Shown: piece by piece, positions 46,605-58,062 of the stretch
How the letters are laid out: the number at the start of each line of letters is the position of its first letter
Numbering within the stretch: position 1 is the first letter of the stretch
Assembly: GCF_029873635.1 (NCBI RefSeq)
Contig: NC_080424.1
Location: 48,501 to 112,500 of the forward strand
Source of the DNA: Malania oleifera
Taxonomy: Eukaryota; Streptophyta; Magnoliopsida; Santalales; Ximeniaceae
Direction of reading: 5' to 3'
DNA length: 64,000 nt
The notes under the pieces: model-generated
Database searches by the model: none
The model's input: only the letters and a program-made list of their open reading frames with translations
What the model was told of the DNA's origin: nothing
Program-made: the position numbers and the translations under genes

Positions 46605-47400
46605 TCAAAACTAATTGGAACAATCACAAACTATGTGAAGCATTGTCACAACCACGGACGAGGTGAACAACTCACCGCCGGATATAGGACTGCCACATCA
46701 CTCACAAATGAGCAACCACACCAAAAACAAGAAGACCAGTCAATAACAGGGACAATCTCAAACTATGTGAGCACCAAATGAATGAGAATCCATGTGGGAT
46801 AATGATAAAGAAAAGGAAGAGAAGAGTTTACAAAAACTACCAAAAACAAGATTCATGAAATATGATTAGATAAGGGGGGTTGAAGTAGGTAGATGTAATC
46901 TAATAGCTATATATAAGCCAACTCTTGTGGATGTTTCGAAGAATGAATGATTCTATAATCCGATTGAATCTCATATTTGAATAGTTGGTTTACGTTTTCG
47001 ATATTAGATATGAATATCTAATTTGCCCTACTACTGTGAATTTATATGGGGATTTCAATAGAAGTCCTTCCGTTTCGTGAATTAAAGGAATAAACATAGG
47101 AAATTAAAAAAAATATCGAAAATTTCAAAGAATGGTTCATAAGAAAGAAATGTAAGAACTAAAGCCGTATGAATTCACAAAGACTTCATGCGCAAAAAGA
47201 AATATTGAAGTAGTTCTAATAATTCGCCGACGGATATAGCACTGCCACAGCGCAACCACACCAAAAACAAGAAGAACAATCAATAATCGGGACAATCACA
47301 AACTATGTGAAGTACTAACACAAGCATGGATGAGGTAAACAACTCACCAATGGATGTAGCACTGCCACAGCCTCACAACTGAACATACAAATGCTGCCAC
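46595..47400 (-). repeat. Leader tandem repeats of the copia element
   Basis: A unit containing GACAATCACAAACTATGTGA, GGATATAGCACTGCCACA and CACACCAAAAACAAGAAGA occurs near 46610-46735 and again near 47225-47310, with a partial third near 47285-47375. They lie between gag and the 5' LTR. The copies are separated by the plastid-like block. Confidence 0.75.
46868..47222. other. Plastid-like block in the copia leader
   Basis: About 350 bp from GGGGGGTTGAAGTAGGTAG to AAGTAGTTCTAATAATTC have the look of a chloroplast intergenic spacer (for example GGTTTACGTTTTCGATATTA, ACGAAACGGAAGGACTTC on the complement). This is from memory of plastid spacers; I cannot name the locus. It lies inside repeated leader sequence, so it is probably a captured or inserted plastid fragment. 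It encodes nothing. Confidence 0.45.
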
Positions 47401-47834
47401 AGCTCCAAAAAACTCACAAAGAAGCCTTCTCAAACTTTAAAGAAATTAACGGAATACTATGAGTGCATGGTTGAAAAAGGTTGAATTTTTGAGCAAAAAA
47501 CTGGCCTAACAGCTTGATAATATAGTCTAAAGAAGGAATCAGAGCATGGCAGAGGAAAAAAAGAAAAGAAAAAAGTGGTGGGAACTTCCCTCACGTGCTG
47601 GCACGTGGGGTTGGCCCTGCTGGAATTTGGCTGGTGTGTGGGGGCGAGGGGGGTGTCCTCCGGCGATGAGATTTTGTGGGGTGGGTAGTTGGGGGGGGGG
47701 GGGGGGGTTGTGTTTATGGGTGTATGGTTGGTTTTGTGAAATAATATGGGATGGAGATGGATCTGGAAAGTGCAGCCGTGGGAATGGTGTTTTCCAGCGA
47801 TGTCTAAGGGGAATAGGGTTTAATTTGGATCACG

Positions 47835-47845
47835 CTCTGATACCA
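47835..47845 (-). other. Copia primer-binding site
   Basis: The complement reads TGGTATCAGAG directly inside the 5' LTR end, the initiator tRNA-Met site. Confidence 0.9.
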
Positions 47846-48016
47846 TGCTAAGATTTGATTAAAATGAATGACCTAACTTGAAGATAGGTCTCTCCCTCTA
47901 TTTTTAATACAAATTAAATACATTCTAATGACAATAATACCCTTATGAACTCTCACTAATTAACATACTAACACAATAATAATAATAATACTAAAAGACA
48001 TATATAACCTCAAACA
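47846..48016 (-). repeat. Copia 5' LTR
   Basis: On the minus strand it begins TGTTTGAGGTTATATATG and ends TTAGCA before the primer site. An ATT trinucleotide expansion (five units) distinguishes it from the other LTR. Confidence 0.9.
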
Positions 48017-48021
48017 ATGAC

Positions 48022-48346
48022 ATTGCATGGGTATGGAATATAGTAGTCAGCAATCTATCCTCTACAAGAGCAAGTATTCTCCATACTACATTAACACATC
48101 CATTGTCACTGTTGTGTTAGCCTTCATCATTTGGATCATCTTTGTCAAACTCTGGTTCCATGAGATGTTGAGTTATCATCACATGGTGTATCATCTTGAG
48201 TGATCAACCACGTTGCTACCAGCTTTATGATGTCTAAAGGAAGGTCATTGCCTAGCGTTGGCTGATATCAACTGTTGGTTTCCCTTTAGATTGCCATTAG
48301 ACCTTGTATTAGCTGCTTTGTTAAATCTAGCAGGAGAGATTGCTAG
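48022..48346 (+). other. TPR intron continuation or spacer, no gene
   Basis: This is the flank on the far side of the copia insertion, so it continues the intron interrupted at 42361. No TPR exon was recognised. Confidence 0.35.
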
Positions 48347-49194
48347 CAGTGTTTTAGAAGGTGATTTTGTGGTGCGCATCAGTTCTTTTTGGAGCTAAAA
48401 CACCATGGTGCATTTGAGAAAATGGTTAGGTGCGACCAAGAGAAAAAGGTGTGCTCTTTACCCTGCGCCAACAAAGGTGCAAGCATTATATGAAGTTAAT
48501 TTTAATATTTAAATGATAAATATAAAACCAAAAAAAAGGGGCGGAGCTCAAAGAGAGAGCAACCATCACTCTCCCTCTTCACTATCTGACAGATGGCCAC
48601 ACGCTGGCAGCTTCTCCATTAACCTTTAAGACATTCCTTTCCTCTATTTCCAGCAAGCTTCTTCAATTGACTCTTGGCAATCTCTCTGTAGTCCCTTCCT
48701 CTCTTCAATGATCTCTCTCTCATTCTCTCTCCCCAATCTACCCGATCTGCTTTTCTCTTCTATTTGCTTTGATAATCTACTTCTATGTGCTTGGACTGAC
48801 TCCTCTACATCTTTGATCTGGTTTTATCTCATGTTGATAATCGCACAACCAGTGGTCAATTCTATGTCAGATGCCACTGTTGCATGTCTGATGCTGTAGA
48901 GGGTGAGCTGACTAGAGAGAGATGGGGGAATGAGGGGAGACCATGTATTTGTACTTTTTGTATTGGCTGGGACACCATGCGTGTGGTGTTGCCATTCCAT
49001 GGTCAAATATAGCTTGGATAATGTGATTTTGGATTATCTGTATGCTATTTTTAAGTGATGAAGTTCATATAACAGATCATAATATTGTATAACTTATCTT
49101 AATAAAATTCATATAATTTTTATCATATATTTGATATATGTTATGTATTTTAAGTAAAAAATTAATTTCCAAAAGGCCTGTGCCCATAGTAGTC
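48347..49194. mobile_element. Probable hAT terminus with leader-like segment
   Basis: CAGTGTTTTAGAAGGTG at 48347 matches the hAT end type seen at 26346/29892 (CAGTGTTTTAAAAGGCG), followed by GGTGCGC-type subterminal words to about 48480. A C/T-rich leader-like stretch with CTCTCTCTCATTCTC follows (48550-48800). No matching right end was found, so it may be a truncated element. Confidence 0.45.
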
Positions 49195-49962
49195 AAGCTC
49201 GTGCCTGAGGCACAAGGCACATAGGGGTGACTAGTTCTGCTCCTCAGAGGGGGTGACAGGTGCACTGAGGTGCAGTGGGGTGCTGTTGAGCATGAGGTGT
49301 GACTTGTTTGCCTTTTGTGTTTAAACCCCCTTTCCTTTTCTGGACCCTTTTACTTGGGAGATCCCAGTGAAAACTATTCACGAAAGCCTTGCCGCTGCTT
49401 GTGTTCAAAGTTTCATCTCGCAAGCTAGCAGGTTTGATCGTTTCTTGCTTGTTTTCGAAATTCCATCTCGCAAGCCCTAGCAAATTATTTAATTCTTCTT
49501 CTTCAAATCAAAAGTCATCTTTTTCGAAGACTTGAAGGCTGTTCTTATTTGAAGTTCTAGCAGGGTTCAAACTCCGAAGCTTCTTTATCTTATCTTCGAC
49601 AGATTCAGGGGAGTCTTCTTCTTATTCTTGTTCGAAATTCTACTTTTCCGAGTGTTCTCTCCTTTTTTGGTGACCGATTGAGTCCAGAGGAGCTCTCAGT
49701 TTTCTTGCTGTTGGCCAGACTTGAGATACTGTTTAGTTTTATTTATTTTATTTATGATCAGCCATACTTTGGATACTATTTTTATTTATTTATTTATTGT
49801 TGGCCACTTTCTGAAATTTACAACTATAGCTGTTGTATGCTGCTGCTTCCTTATTTTCTATTTATCCTTATTTCTATGATACACAATTTAATTATTTAGC
49901 AATTGCAGCTGCTGCTTCCTAGTTCCTAGTGTGCTGCCACTGCTGCCTACTATCCACTTGAA

Positions 49963-51514
49963 ATGGATTCTGAAGGCTCTGCAAAGAAAGATCCTGCATG
50001 GAAGTATACACATTGGGAGATGAAAAAAAATAGAAATAATGTGACTCACAATTTTTGTGGTAAAGTAACAAAGGGAGGAGTATTCTGAGCAATATAACTC
50101 TGGGCTAAACAACATATTGTTGGAGGGTTTCGAAATATAAAAGAATGCTCATGTTCGTGAGGAGATTGGGGAGTATATGTTGAAAAAAGAAACAGAGGAG
50201 GAAAATGAATTATTGCCCCGACTTTGACAACATACATCTAATGGTGAAGATGTGGAGGATGAAGTTCAGGAATTTGACTATTCATGGCAAGTGAGTGTTT
50301 AGTGGCTTAAGTCAAAGTTCCTACCAATCTTGTAGCTGGTCACCTCACACCACCTTCAAGAAACCAAAACAAAAGGGGCCTATAGAATTTTTTTTTTTTC
50401 CCTGATTCAATGGAAGTAGTTCAAGGTAGGAAAGAAGGGAAGATGAAGCAAACATCCATCAATGAGGCATGCAAGAAAGAACTAAGTCAGAAAGCAATGA
50501 CAGATTTTGCTATATGGATGTATCATGCAGAAATACTATTTAAAGCTGTATGTTTGATGAGCTTTGCAGTGGCACATGAATTGGTTAAACAATATGGTCC
50601 TAGAATAAAGGTGCTTAGTTATCATGATGTTAGAGTTCCTTTCCTGAAGAAGGAAGTTAGTCAAATAAAAGAGTTGATGAAGGTCCATAAGGAGGAATGG
50701 CTGGATGCTCGATTATGTCTGATGGTTGGAGGGATTTGGTTGCTAATAAGGACACAATAAACTTCTAGGTGAACTCTCCAAGGGGATTGGTGTTCATCAA
50801 GTCTATTGATGCCTCTAATATTGTCAAGAGCGCAGACAAAATGTATAGATTACTTAATAAGATGGTAGAGGAAATAAGAGAATCAAGTGTGACTAAGTAG
50901 TGATAAATAATGCCTCAAATTATGTTGTTGCACGTAAGAACTATTTCGAAAACTAAATTCTATAATGTATATATTGTTTATTTTTAATGGCTTTACTTTT
51001 GATTTGTGAATAGGGTGATTGTTGGAAGCAAAGAGGCCACATTTATATTGGACACCTTGTGCTGCCCGTTGCCTCAATTTGATATTGTAGGATGTGAGAT
51101 TACCAATTTACCTAAAAGCTTAAGCTATTAGGTTGTGGGCCAACAATGTATATCAAGATTTAACACTCCCCTCACGTGCAACTCGACAGCATGTGGAGAG
51201 ATAAACACACAATAAATAAAACTCATGATAGGGAAAATAATATTTTTTAAGCGCACATAGTAAGTGCGGGCAACAAGACTAGAATCCAGGAGCTTTTGGA
51301 AACCAACTCTAATACCATGTTAGATTATTACTATACCTAAAAGTTTAAGCTATTAGGTTGTGGGCCAACAATGTATATCAAGCTTTAACAGAGGATATTG
51401 GGAAGATGCCTACAATTCATATAACTTTGAAAAGGATAATATTTTTGAATGGTTATATTTACAACCGTGTTGGTGTGGTGAGCATGGTTATATTTATAAT
51501 TGTGTTGGTGTAGT
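49963..51514 (+). pseudogene. hAT transposase, 5' part (split gene)
   Basis: It starts MDSEGSAKKDPAWKYTHWEM at 49963 with a BED finger (NFCGKVTKGGV, then after a shift a KQHIVGGFRNIK-like stretch). The DUF659 part follows at 50410-50850 (SINEACKKELSQKAMTDFAI, MVGGI for the usual SDGW after a shift, FIKSIDASNIVKSADKMY). A conserved KRPHLYWTPCAARCLNLIL is near 51030-51090, where a stop TAG and a 290-bp insertion (51103-51391) interrupt before EDIGKMPTI-like text resumes. A 36-bp stretch (GGTTATATTTA...GTGTTGGTG) is duplicated in tandem at 51451-51514. Then the opposite-strand hAT begins. Confidence 0.82.
51103..51391. repeat. Insertion with terminal direct repeats
   Basis: ACCTAAAA-GYTTAAGCTATTAGG and GTGGGCCAACAATGTATATC occur at about 51108-51165 and again at 51336-51391. 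Between them is a unit with CTCCCCTCACGTGCAACTCG and a run ending CTCTAATACCATGTTAGATT. The unit interrupts a transposase reading frame, and AGGAT lies on both sides, so it is an inserted piece. I recall similar units dispersed in other plant genomes but cannot name the class. Confidence 0.65.
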
Positions 51515-52002
51515 CAAGGACTTAAATTTCGATTTCGATGGAAATTTCGATGGTCTCAATTTACGGAAATTTCGATGGAAATTTTGATTTTGATTTAAAG
51601 AAATTACAGAAATTTATAGTAAATGATGGAAATTTACAATAAAACTTTAGGAAATATTAGAATAGATGATTATGCTTAATATGGTATCAAAATACATTAA
51701 AAAAAATGCATATATGACAAGTTTTTAGCGTGTAGGATATTAAATTGCATATCGCGAAACAAACTATGAACTGAAGAACATTCAAATGATTATAAAGTTT
51801 TGAAGCTATTCCTTTAAAATTTAAGGCAACAAATTATCATTTAAACAACTACATTTTCAATAAAAATTATACATTTAATGATCTAATACCAGATGGACTT
51901 TCTTGGTGGCTCAAAGTCATCTCTCCTATCCTTATCATTAGGATTTTGAGATGACATATATTGTTTACAATAATCACTCCATGTCATATAATTTTCAAAA
52001 TA

Positions 52003-55000
52003 TTAAGTATAGGTGTACATGTGTTGTTCATACTCCTTTGTAGTCATCTGGTTCATGGCAGTTTTTACTCTGTCAGAAGATCTTCGTGTACTAGAATTTC
52101 TTCTTGCAGGTTCTACTTGTTGTGTATGTCCATAGGATTGTTTTGCATTTGCATACTGGTCATACTCATACCATTATTCTTGGTTTGTTTGTCCATACCC
52201 ATAGGCACGTGGTTGCCAATTTCCATATTGTTGTGCCTGCTCATTTGCATATGTAGATTGTGAGGAGCTGTTCTGTGTAGATTCATAATCACCATAACTA
52301 TTAGAGTCATGCTCTGTTCCTATACTCATAGATTCCATACTAAGGGAAAAGGTATCCTCTTCTATTTGATGCATCTTCCCTTTTCCTTTTCTACGACTGT
52401 ACTGCCTATCAATTGGACGTGTTTCTCTTTGTGGACCCTCATCTTCTAGTTGGGAAGGACGTGTATATTTCACTCCTGGTCTGTTATCTTGCCATCCTTC
52501 ATTTCCTCCATAGTCCCCACCATCACCACCTTGGCAACTGTTACCACCGGGGTTAGATCCGTCACTACCAACATCATCATCGTCATTATCATCATCACCA
52601 CCAGAGAGTATAGTGGATGAAGTTCCATATCTAGACCCAAGATTCATTTGTTGTGAATCATCACTACTAGATATTACTTCTTCTACCATTACCTGATTAA
52701 CATCGATGCCAAAGTCATCTTGTGCATGCTTGGCCATTTGTGGATGGGGACTTCCGTCTTGTTCATCAAGATGGGATGGCCTAATCCATTGAAATAGTGG
52801 ATACTCATCCTCATCACCCAATTCAACTGATATGTCAAGAAGGTCCAAGGGATCTTGTTCAGCCACTTTGTCCATTTCGGCCTCCATATCTCTTATTCGA
52901 AGTTTCATGTTGTAATAACAAAAAACAAGCTGTTGAAGTTTGGTGTAGGCTAGTCTATTTCTTTGCTTTCTGTGAATGAGTGCAAATGTGCTCCAATTTC
53001 GTTCACAAGCTGATGAAGATGCGGTTTGTGACAAAATGCACAATGCTAGCTTTCTTAGGATTGGAGCACTTGATCCATACACCATCCACCAATCAGCTGT
53101 GCAAGATGTTTTAAGAACACAAGTTAGTACTTAGTAGATTGTACTTGAAGTTTGTAACTTTGTATTGTACATTTATATATAAATACTTACCAGGTGCCAT
53201 GGTTGACCTAACCGCTTTAGCAGCTGCTTCTCCAAAGCTTCTTTTAGCATCTCTAAATAGAATAATCTAAAAAAAATATTGTTATTGAATAATTAAACAT
53301 GGATTAAGACTTATTTTATTTAAATTTTATTTTAAAAATATACCTCATTTTCAATTTGATTTAGGCACGAGGAATGTGGCTTAAGGGTGTTAAAAACTTT
53401 GTGAACTGCATCAAGAAAATAAGGATCTTCCCCAACACCTTCTTTGTATTGACATTTTGGATTTAAGAAATAAGCTGTCAATCAAATAAAGTAAAATTTA
53501 AATTTGTAATAAGTATTTTGATATATGAATTTCTTGAAATTTATAAATATTTTATACCTACTGCATGAAGAGGATGTTTAAGGGTTCTTTCCCACCGGCA
53601 TTGATTACTTTGAGAACCCATCTTGCACTTCTTGCACCCATTTCAATGGTCTCTTTCATCACCCTTATTGTTTCAAACACAACTCCTAATGTTGGCCACA
53701 CTTTACTATCAACTATATGCAATACTTGATGTATAGGCTCATAAATGTTACAAACTTTTGCCACTCTGTCCCAAAATTGATGGTTAAGAACTGTACTTTC
53801 AATTTCTCTACCCATTTTTGTTCGACTAAGAGCATGCTTAGTCCATTCATCAAATGTGAATAGAGATTTTAAACCTACTTTTTTTTTTTTTTTTTGTGTA
53901 GGCTGTCAAGTGCAATGTAGTTTGCAGCAAATCGTGTGGCCCTTGGACGCACAATATCCCCTTGACAGTGCTCCCTCATTTTAGCAAGCAACCATTCATG
54001 ATTATATATAAAATTAGTGATGTCTCCCCTGCAAGATCACTATGCTTATTACCTCTCTTTTTCTGATCTCGTTAAAAATGAGATCAATACAATGGGCGGC
54101 ACAAGGAGTCCAATACAAGTTGAATTTTTTCATTAATTTTAGACCCGCTTTCTTGTAGGCACTACCATTATAGGTCATCACTTGGATAACATGTTGCTTT
54201 CCTACCTCTTGCACAACATGTTTTAATAGAGAATATATGTATTCATGGTGTTTTATTTTGTCAAAAGCATCTATTGACTTTAGAAAAATTGTGTTTCCTT
54301 TCGAGTAAACCATGAAATTTATGATGGATAATTTTGTAGGGCCTATTTATCTATCACACATTACAGTGCAACCATACGTGACCCACCTTTTCTTCACGTC
54401 TTCTACGTGGTCTTCCATTTCTTTTACCTCTAAATCAAGGTATTTTGTTCTGATTTCATAAGGTGTCGGTGGATTGACGCCCGTTCTAGCTGATTGGCAA
54501 CCTTATACCATGTTTTTAAAATGAGGTGATTTTGCCTTCTCAGGTGGAACATTATCATATATAAAAAACTTTGAAATCAACCTGTTCATTTCTTCTTTTA
54601 TTTTACCTCCTTTGAATAAATTTTTCAAGTTTTTTTGTTTTGCTGCTTTGACTTGTAATATTGAGAGGGCTTTAAAATATATGGCTCTATTTCTGGCTCT
54701 CTCACACTTTGAGATCGCCTCATCGGAGGTTGCGCCACACTACTACCAGCCCCTAAACTGCCTCCTTGTTGGCTACCTGCAAACCTACGAGATTGGTCTC
54801 TTTCCCATTCTGTCTGTTTTGAAACATAGAATGCTTGACGATATGCAGACCTTTCATAGGAAGAAATGTCAGGCGGGTCTGCAATATCGTCAACATTATC
54901 AACTTCATCAATTTGTTGTGGTTGCATCAAGTTCCCACGCAATTCATTTTTTATTTGATCCATTCTTTCTATTTTTTTGGACTTAGCTGTTGTTTTTCCT

Positions 55001-55218
55001 TCTAAAACAATTCTCATTTCCTACTTAACTTCTCGAGGTACTTTGTCGCAAAATTTTATATTATGTTGCGGGTTGTAATTTGCTAGGTGCATTTTTAATC
55101 TTGTTGCACCACGACTCTTCATTTGTATTCCGCAGTATTTGCAAATAAATCCATTCTTTACATTGGGCATCGGGTAACTATGTTCACTTGCTGGATCTTG
55201 TTTTCTTCCTTCAGACAT
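52003..55218 (-). pseudogene. hAT transposase (nested element), disrupted
   Basis: MSEGRKQDP at 55218 begins a BED finger (FICKYCGIQMKSRGATRLKM, H-x-x-x...H). A linker with a Gly/Ser stretch (SQQGGSLGAGSS) follows. DUF659 is near 54400-54250 (YGCTVMCDR-stop-IGPTKLS, IFLKSIDAFDKIKHH), then NLYWTPCAAHCIDLIFNEI and a middle exon near 53815-53560. The dimerisation block (ILRKLALCILSQTASSSACE, RNWSTFALIHRKQRNRL) at 53085-52920 keeps its Trp. A long acidic and Gly/Asn/Gln/Tyr-rich tail ends MYTYT at 52003. Breaks are a TAG at 55018-55020, a stop in place of the GW of DUF659, a stop after TNQE at about 52172, and others. Introns with GT-AG-like edges probably lie around 53090-53560. Confidence 0.88.
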
Positions 55219-55254
55219 TTTTCTAGATAATTTTACTTTCCTACAAGGTAACAA

Positions 55255-56743
55255 TGAATCAAAAATTAGGTGTTAAATTAGTCAACAATTTTAAAATAAA
55301 ATTATTTGAGATGTTTTATTATCAATATAATATTAATAAATAAGACAAACATTAAAATATTAAATTAAATTTACAAAATTTAATGATAATGTACAAAATT
55401 ACTAATAAATTATAGAAATTAAATTAGTCAAATAAATGAAATAATTTAAACTATATTAAGCTAATGAGTAATTTAATTTATTTAATTACTAGGCTATAAT
55501 GATTAGGTGTTAAATTACTCTAAATTTGTAAAAAAAAAAAAATTATTTGTATGTTACCCTACAATTTTAAAATAAAAATATTTAGATGCTAAATAAAGAT
55601 AAATTAATAACTAAGAGAAATATTAAATTATTAAATTAAAATTACAAAATTAAAGATAATTTTTACAAAATTATTATTAAGTAATAAATTTTTAAAATGA
55701 ATATATTTAAATAAATGAAATAATTTATTAATTTATACTATAATTAGACAATAATAGTAAATTATTCTAATTTTATTTAGCTACTAAATTTACTAGTTAT
55801 TAACTTATTATTTACTATACTAGCAAAGTAGTAAATAGTAACATTAACTGATAAAGGGGTAAATACCATAAATGGGAGAGGAGGGCATTGCTGTAAATAT
55901 ATTGGGGGCAAGGGAGATTTTGAGTAAATAAAAAAACTTAAAACATGTTATTTAAAACATAAACCACAAATTGCCTTTAGTTTTCAGTCCTTTTATTTCG
56001 TGGAGTTGGCTGCTACTCTTGGAGGGAGGGGCGACAGTGAACTCTGGACTCTCGTCTCTCGTCTCTTTTCTCTCGGTTTTCTTGCTTGCAGCTCTGCAAG
56101 AGCCTCAGCAAAAAGGAAGATTGCAGGCTGGAGTTCTTGCTGTTAGCTGCGACTGCAAGTGTGTGACAACGATGGAGGTGGAGGGTGAAACCGAAGGCTA
56201 GAGGCAGAGGCTCGAAGGGTCAAAGCAGGAGGGGATTCGAAGGCTAGGGCTTTTCGGAGTTCAAACTTCGAAGGTGGAGGCAGGAGGCAGCAGAAAATTT
56301 GGAATCTAGGGTTTTTTTTTTAAGTTTGAAGATGGAAGAAGAAGAAGGTTTTGAGAGTTTGAGGTATGTATCCGAATGTTGCATGATGTTAATTTATACA
56401 AATAAATTGTGTAGTGGTAGCGGTGGAATTATAGGGTTGAATGATGGATCTGTAGAGTATCTTTGCGAGATTTTTGTTTTTCACTGTATACGCTCACGGG
56501 TTGCACAATATGCACAATCATGTGGGAATAGCAAAATAAAATTTGAGAATACTTAGAACAGCGCTGGAATTCCTCCCTCCAATTTTTTTTTTTCTACATG
56601 ATTTCTAGAAAATTTCGGAAGAACAACCGAAATTTGCCTAAAGGTCGAAATTTCGGTCGAATTTTTTCAAAACCAAATCTGTCTCTCAATTTCCTTTCGA
56701 GACCCCTCAAAATTCGAAATTTCGGTTGAAATTTAAGTCCTTG
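55255..56743. other. Leader and right subterminal region of the nested hAT
   Basis: An AT-rich part (55260-55900), then a G/A-rich leader-like part (55960-56330) that on the minus strand is C/T-rich, then GAAATTTCGG subterminal words. No additional gene is supported. Confidence 0.45.
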
Positions 56744-56751
56744 GGTGTAGT

Positions 56752-58062
56752 GAACTTGATGCAACAATTCACAAGAGGAAAGGAGTTACTAAGGCCCGCA
56801 GTTACAAGATTTGCAACACCCTTTATCACTCTTCGTTCAATACATCTTCAAAAGAGAGAACAACATAAGGAAGATGTTTACTTATGTCTATGAGAATTGG
56901 AATATTAATAAATGGGCATAAGAGGTGGCTGGCGAAAGAGCAGCTAGTATTGTTTTGATGCCTACCCTTTGGAGTACTATTGTTTATGCCCTTAAATTGA
57001 CACTGTTCATGTACTTTGTTTGGTTGATGGGGAAAATAAACATGTAATGAGATATATTTACAAAGCTATAGATAGAGCTAAGGAAGCCATAGCTAAGCCA
57101 TCCAGTGAGAGAGAGGATAAATTCAAGGAGGCATTTGAAATTATTGACACAAGGTGGGGATGCTGACTTCAACCTTTCTTGTAGCTGCATACTTCTTGAA
57201 CCCAAAATATTATTATTGAAGCCCTGGCATTTTGTTAGATGAAGAAATCATGTTGGGTTTGTATAATTGCATTGCAAGGTTGGTGCTATCTATTGAATTG
57301 TAAGATAAAATTTCAAATGAGGTGCTAAATTAAACAAGTGCTAAAGGCCTCTTTGGAATTGATATGGCTGTAAGACAAATGAAGACAAAGGCATTACGCG
57401 AAGTGGATACTGAGCTAGTAGATAACTTAGTAACTTTTAGTAACTTGGTCTTTACGTTATTACTTGTGTGCATTTTTTCTGCTTCTTTCTCTTTAAAATA
57501 ATTTTAGCTACTTTGCTAGTAGTATTTGTATTCATTTGAAATTTATTTAATAAAAGTGGGATCGTGGATCTCATTTGGTTCTTCAGCTCCAAACTTGCCA
57601 AAGTTTGTTGTCAAAATTCTTAGCCTCGCATGTAGTGCTATTGGCTGCGAAAGAATTTTGATTATATTCCAACATGTAAGTGACTAGGGTATTGTGGATT
57701 AAAGAACATATGTTGTTACTTTTTAGAATTATTATCTACTATGTAATTTATTTTTCTTGAAGCTTCATAGCAAAAGGAGAAAGATGCTAGCCCAACAATG
57801 CTTGAATCATTTGGTGTTTGTGAAATATAATTGAACTTTGAGGCGTTGATGCAACAAGCATGATACCATTGATCCCATCCTTCTAAAGGACATTGATGAT
57901 AGTAATGAGTGGTTGATTGGTAGGATGGGTGGTGATGAGGACAATGAGTGGATGTTTGAACATGATTCTTTAACATGGGGTTCTGTTGCTAGAGCTGCTG
58001 GAGTAAATGAGTCCTTGCATCACACTAGTTCAAGAATAAGTGCAAGTGCCATCATCTTCTAG
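56752..58062 (+). pseudogene. hAT transposase, 3' part (continuation of 49963-51514)
   Basis: Directly after the nested element the reading continues LMQQFTRGKELLRPAVTRFA and FITLRSIHLQ, the conserved hAT body. Later pieces are a body near 57000-57230 in several frames, and a degraded dimerisation block near 57590-57650 (APNLPKFVVKIL, SLACSAIGCERI with the usual NWS lost). An end near 57780-58060 with DTIDPILLKDIDDSNEWLIG and WGSVARAAGV closes it. Stops and shifts are frequent, so this element is older than the one inside it. Confidence 0.82.

Larger units (their letters stand above)
42361..48016 (-). mobile_element. Complete Ty1/copia retrotransposon with LTRs and 5-bp target duplication
   Basis: Direct repeats of about 170 bp at 42361-42527 and 47846-48016 share GATTTGATTAAAATGAATG and AAATACATTCTAATGACAAT; by eye they differ at a dozen or more positions. 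ATGAC flanks both outer ends (42356-42360, 48017-48021). On the minus strand the order is 5' LTR, primer site, leader, gag, protease, integrase, reverse transcriptase, RNase H, purine tract, 3' LTR, the copia order. It sits in the first intron of the TPR gene, opposite in orientation. Confidence 0.93.
51515..56743 (-). mobile_element. hAT transposon nested in another hAT, perfect 8-bp target duplication
   Basis: The left end CAAGGACTTAAATTTCGA is mirrored at the right (complement CAAGGACTTAAATTTCAA), and GGTGTAGT flanks both (51507-51514, 56744-56751). Subterminal regions are packed with GAAATTTCGA words in both orientations. The transposase runs right to left, opposite to the host hAT. A BED finger, DUF659 region, dimerisation block and long tail are all present. 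Confidence 0.94.
49195..58062 (+). mobile_element. hAT element (+ strand), split by a second hAT
   Basis: The left end is placed near 49195 by AGTAGTCAAGCTCGTGCC and repeated GAGGCAC/GAGGTGC words typical of hAT subterminal repeats. Transposase reading on the + strand extends to 51514 and resumes at 56752 after removal of the inserted element 51515-56743. The right terminus is not recognisable; beyond 58062 lie GAA repeats and copia sequence. Confidence 0.7.

Noticed and set aside
52797..54986. Plus-strand frames within 51515-56743
   Set aside because: They are shadows of the minus-strand transposase, whose domains (dimerisation block, BED finger) are clear.
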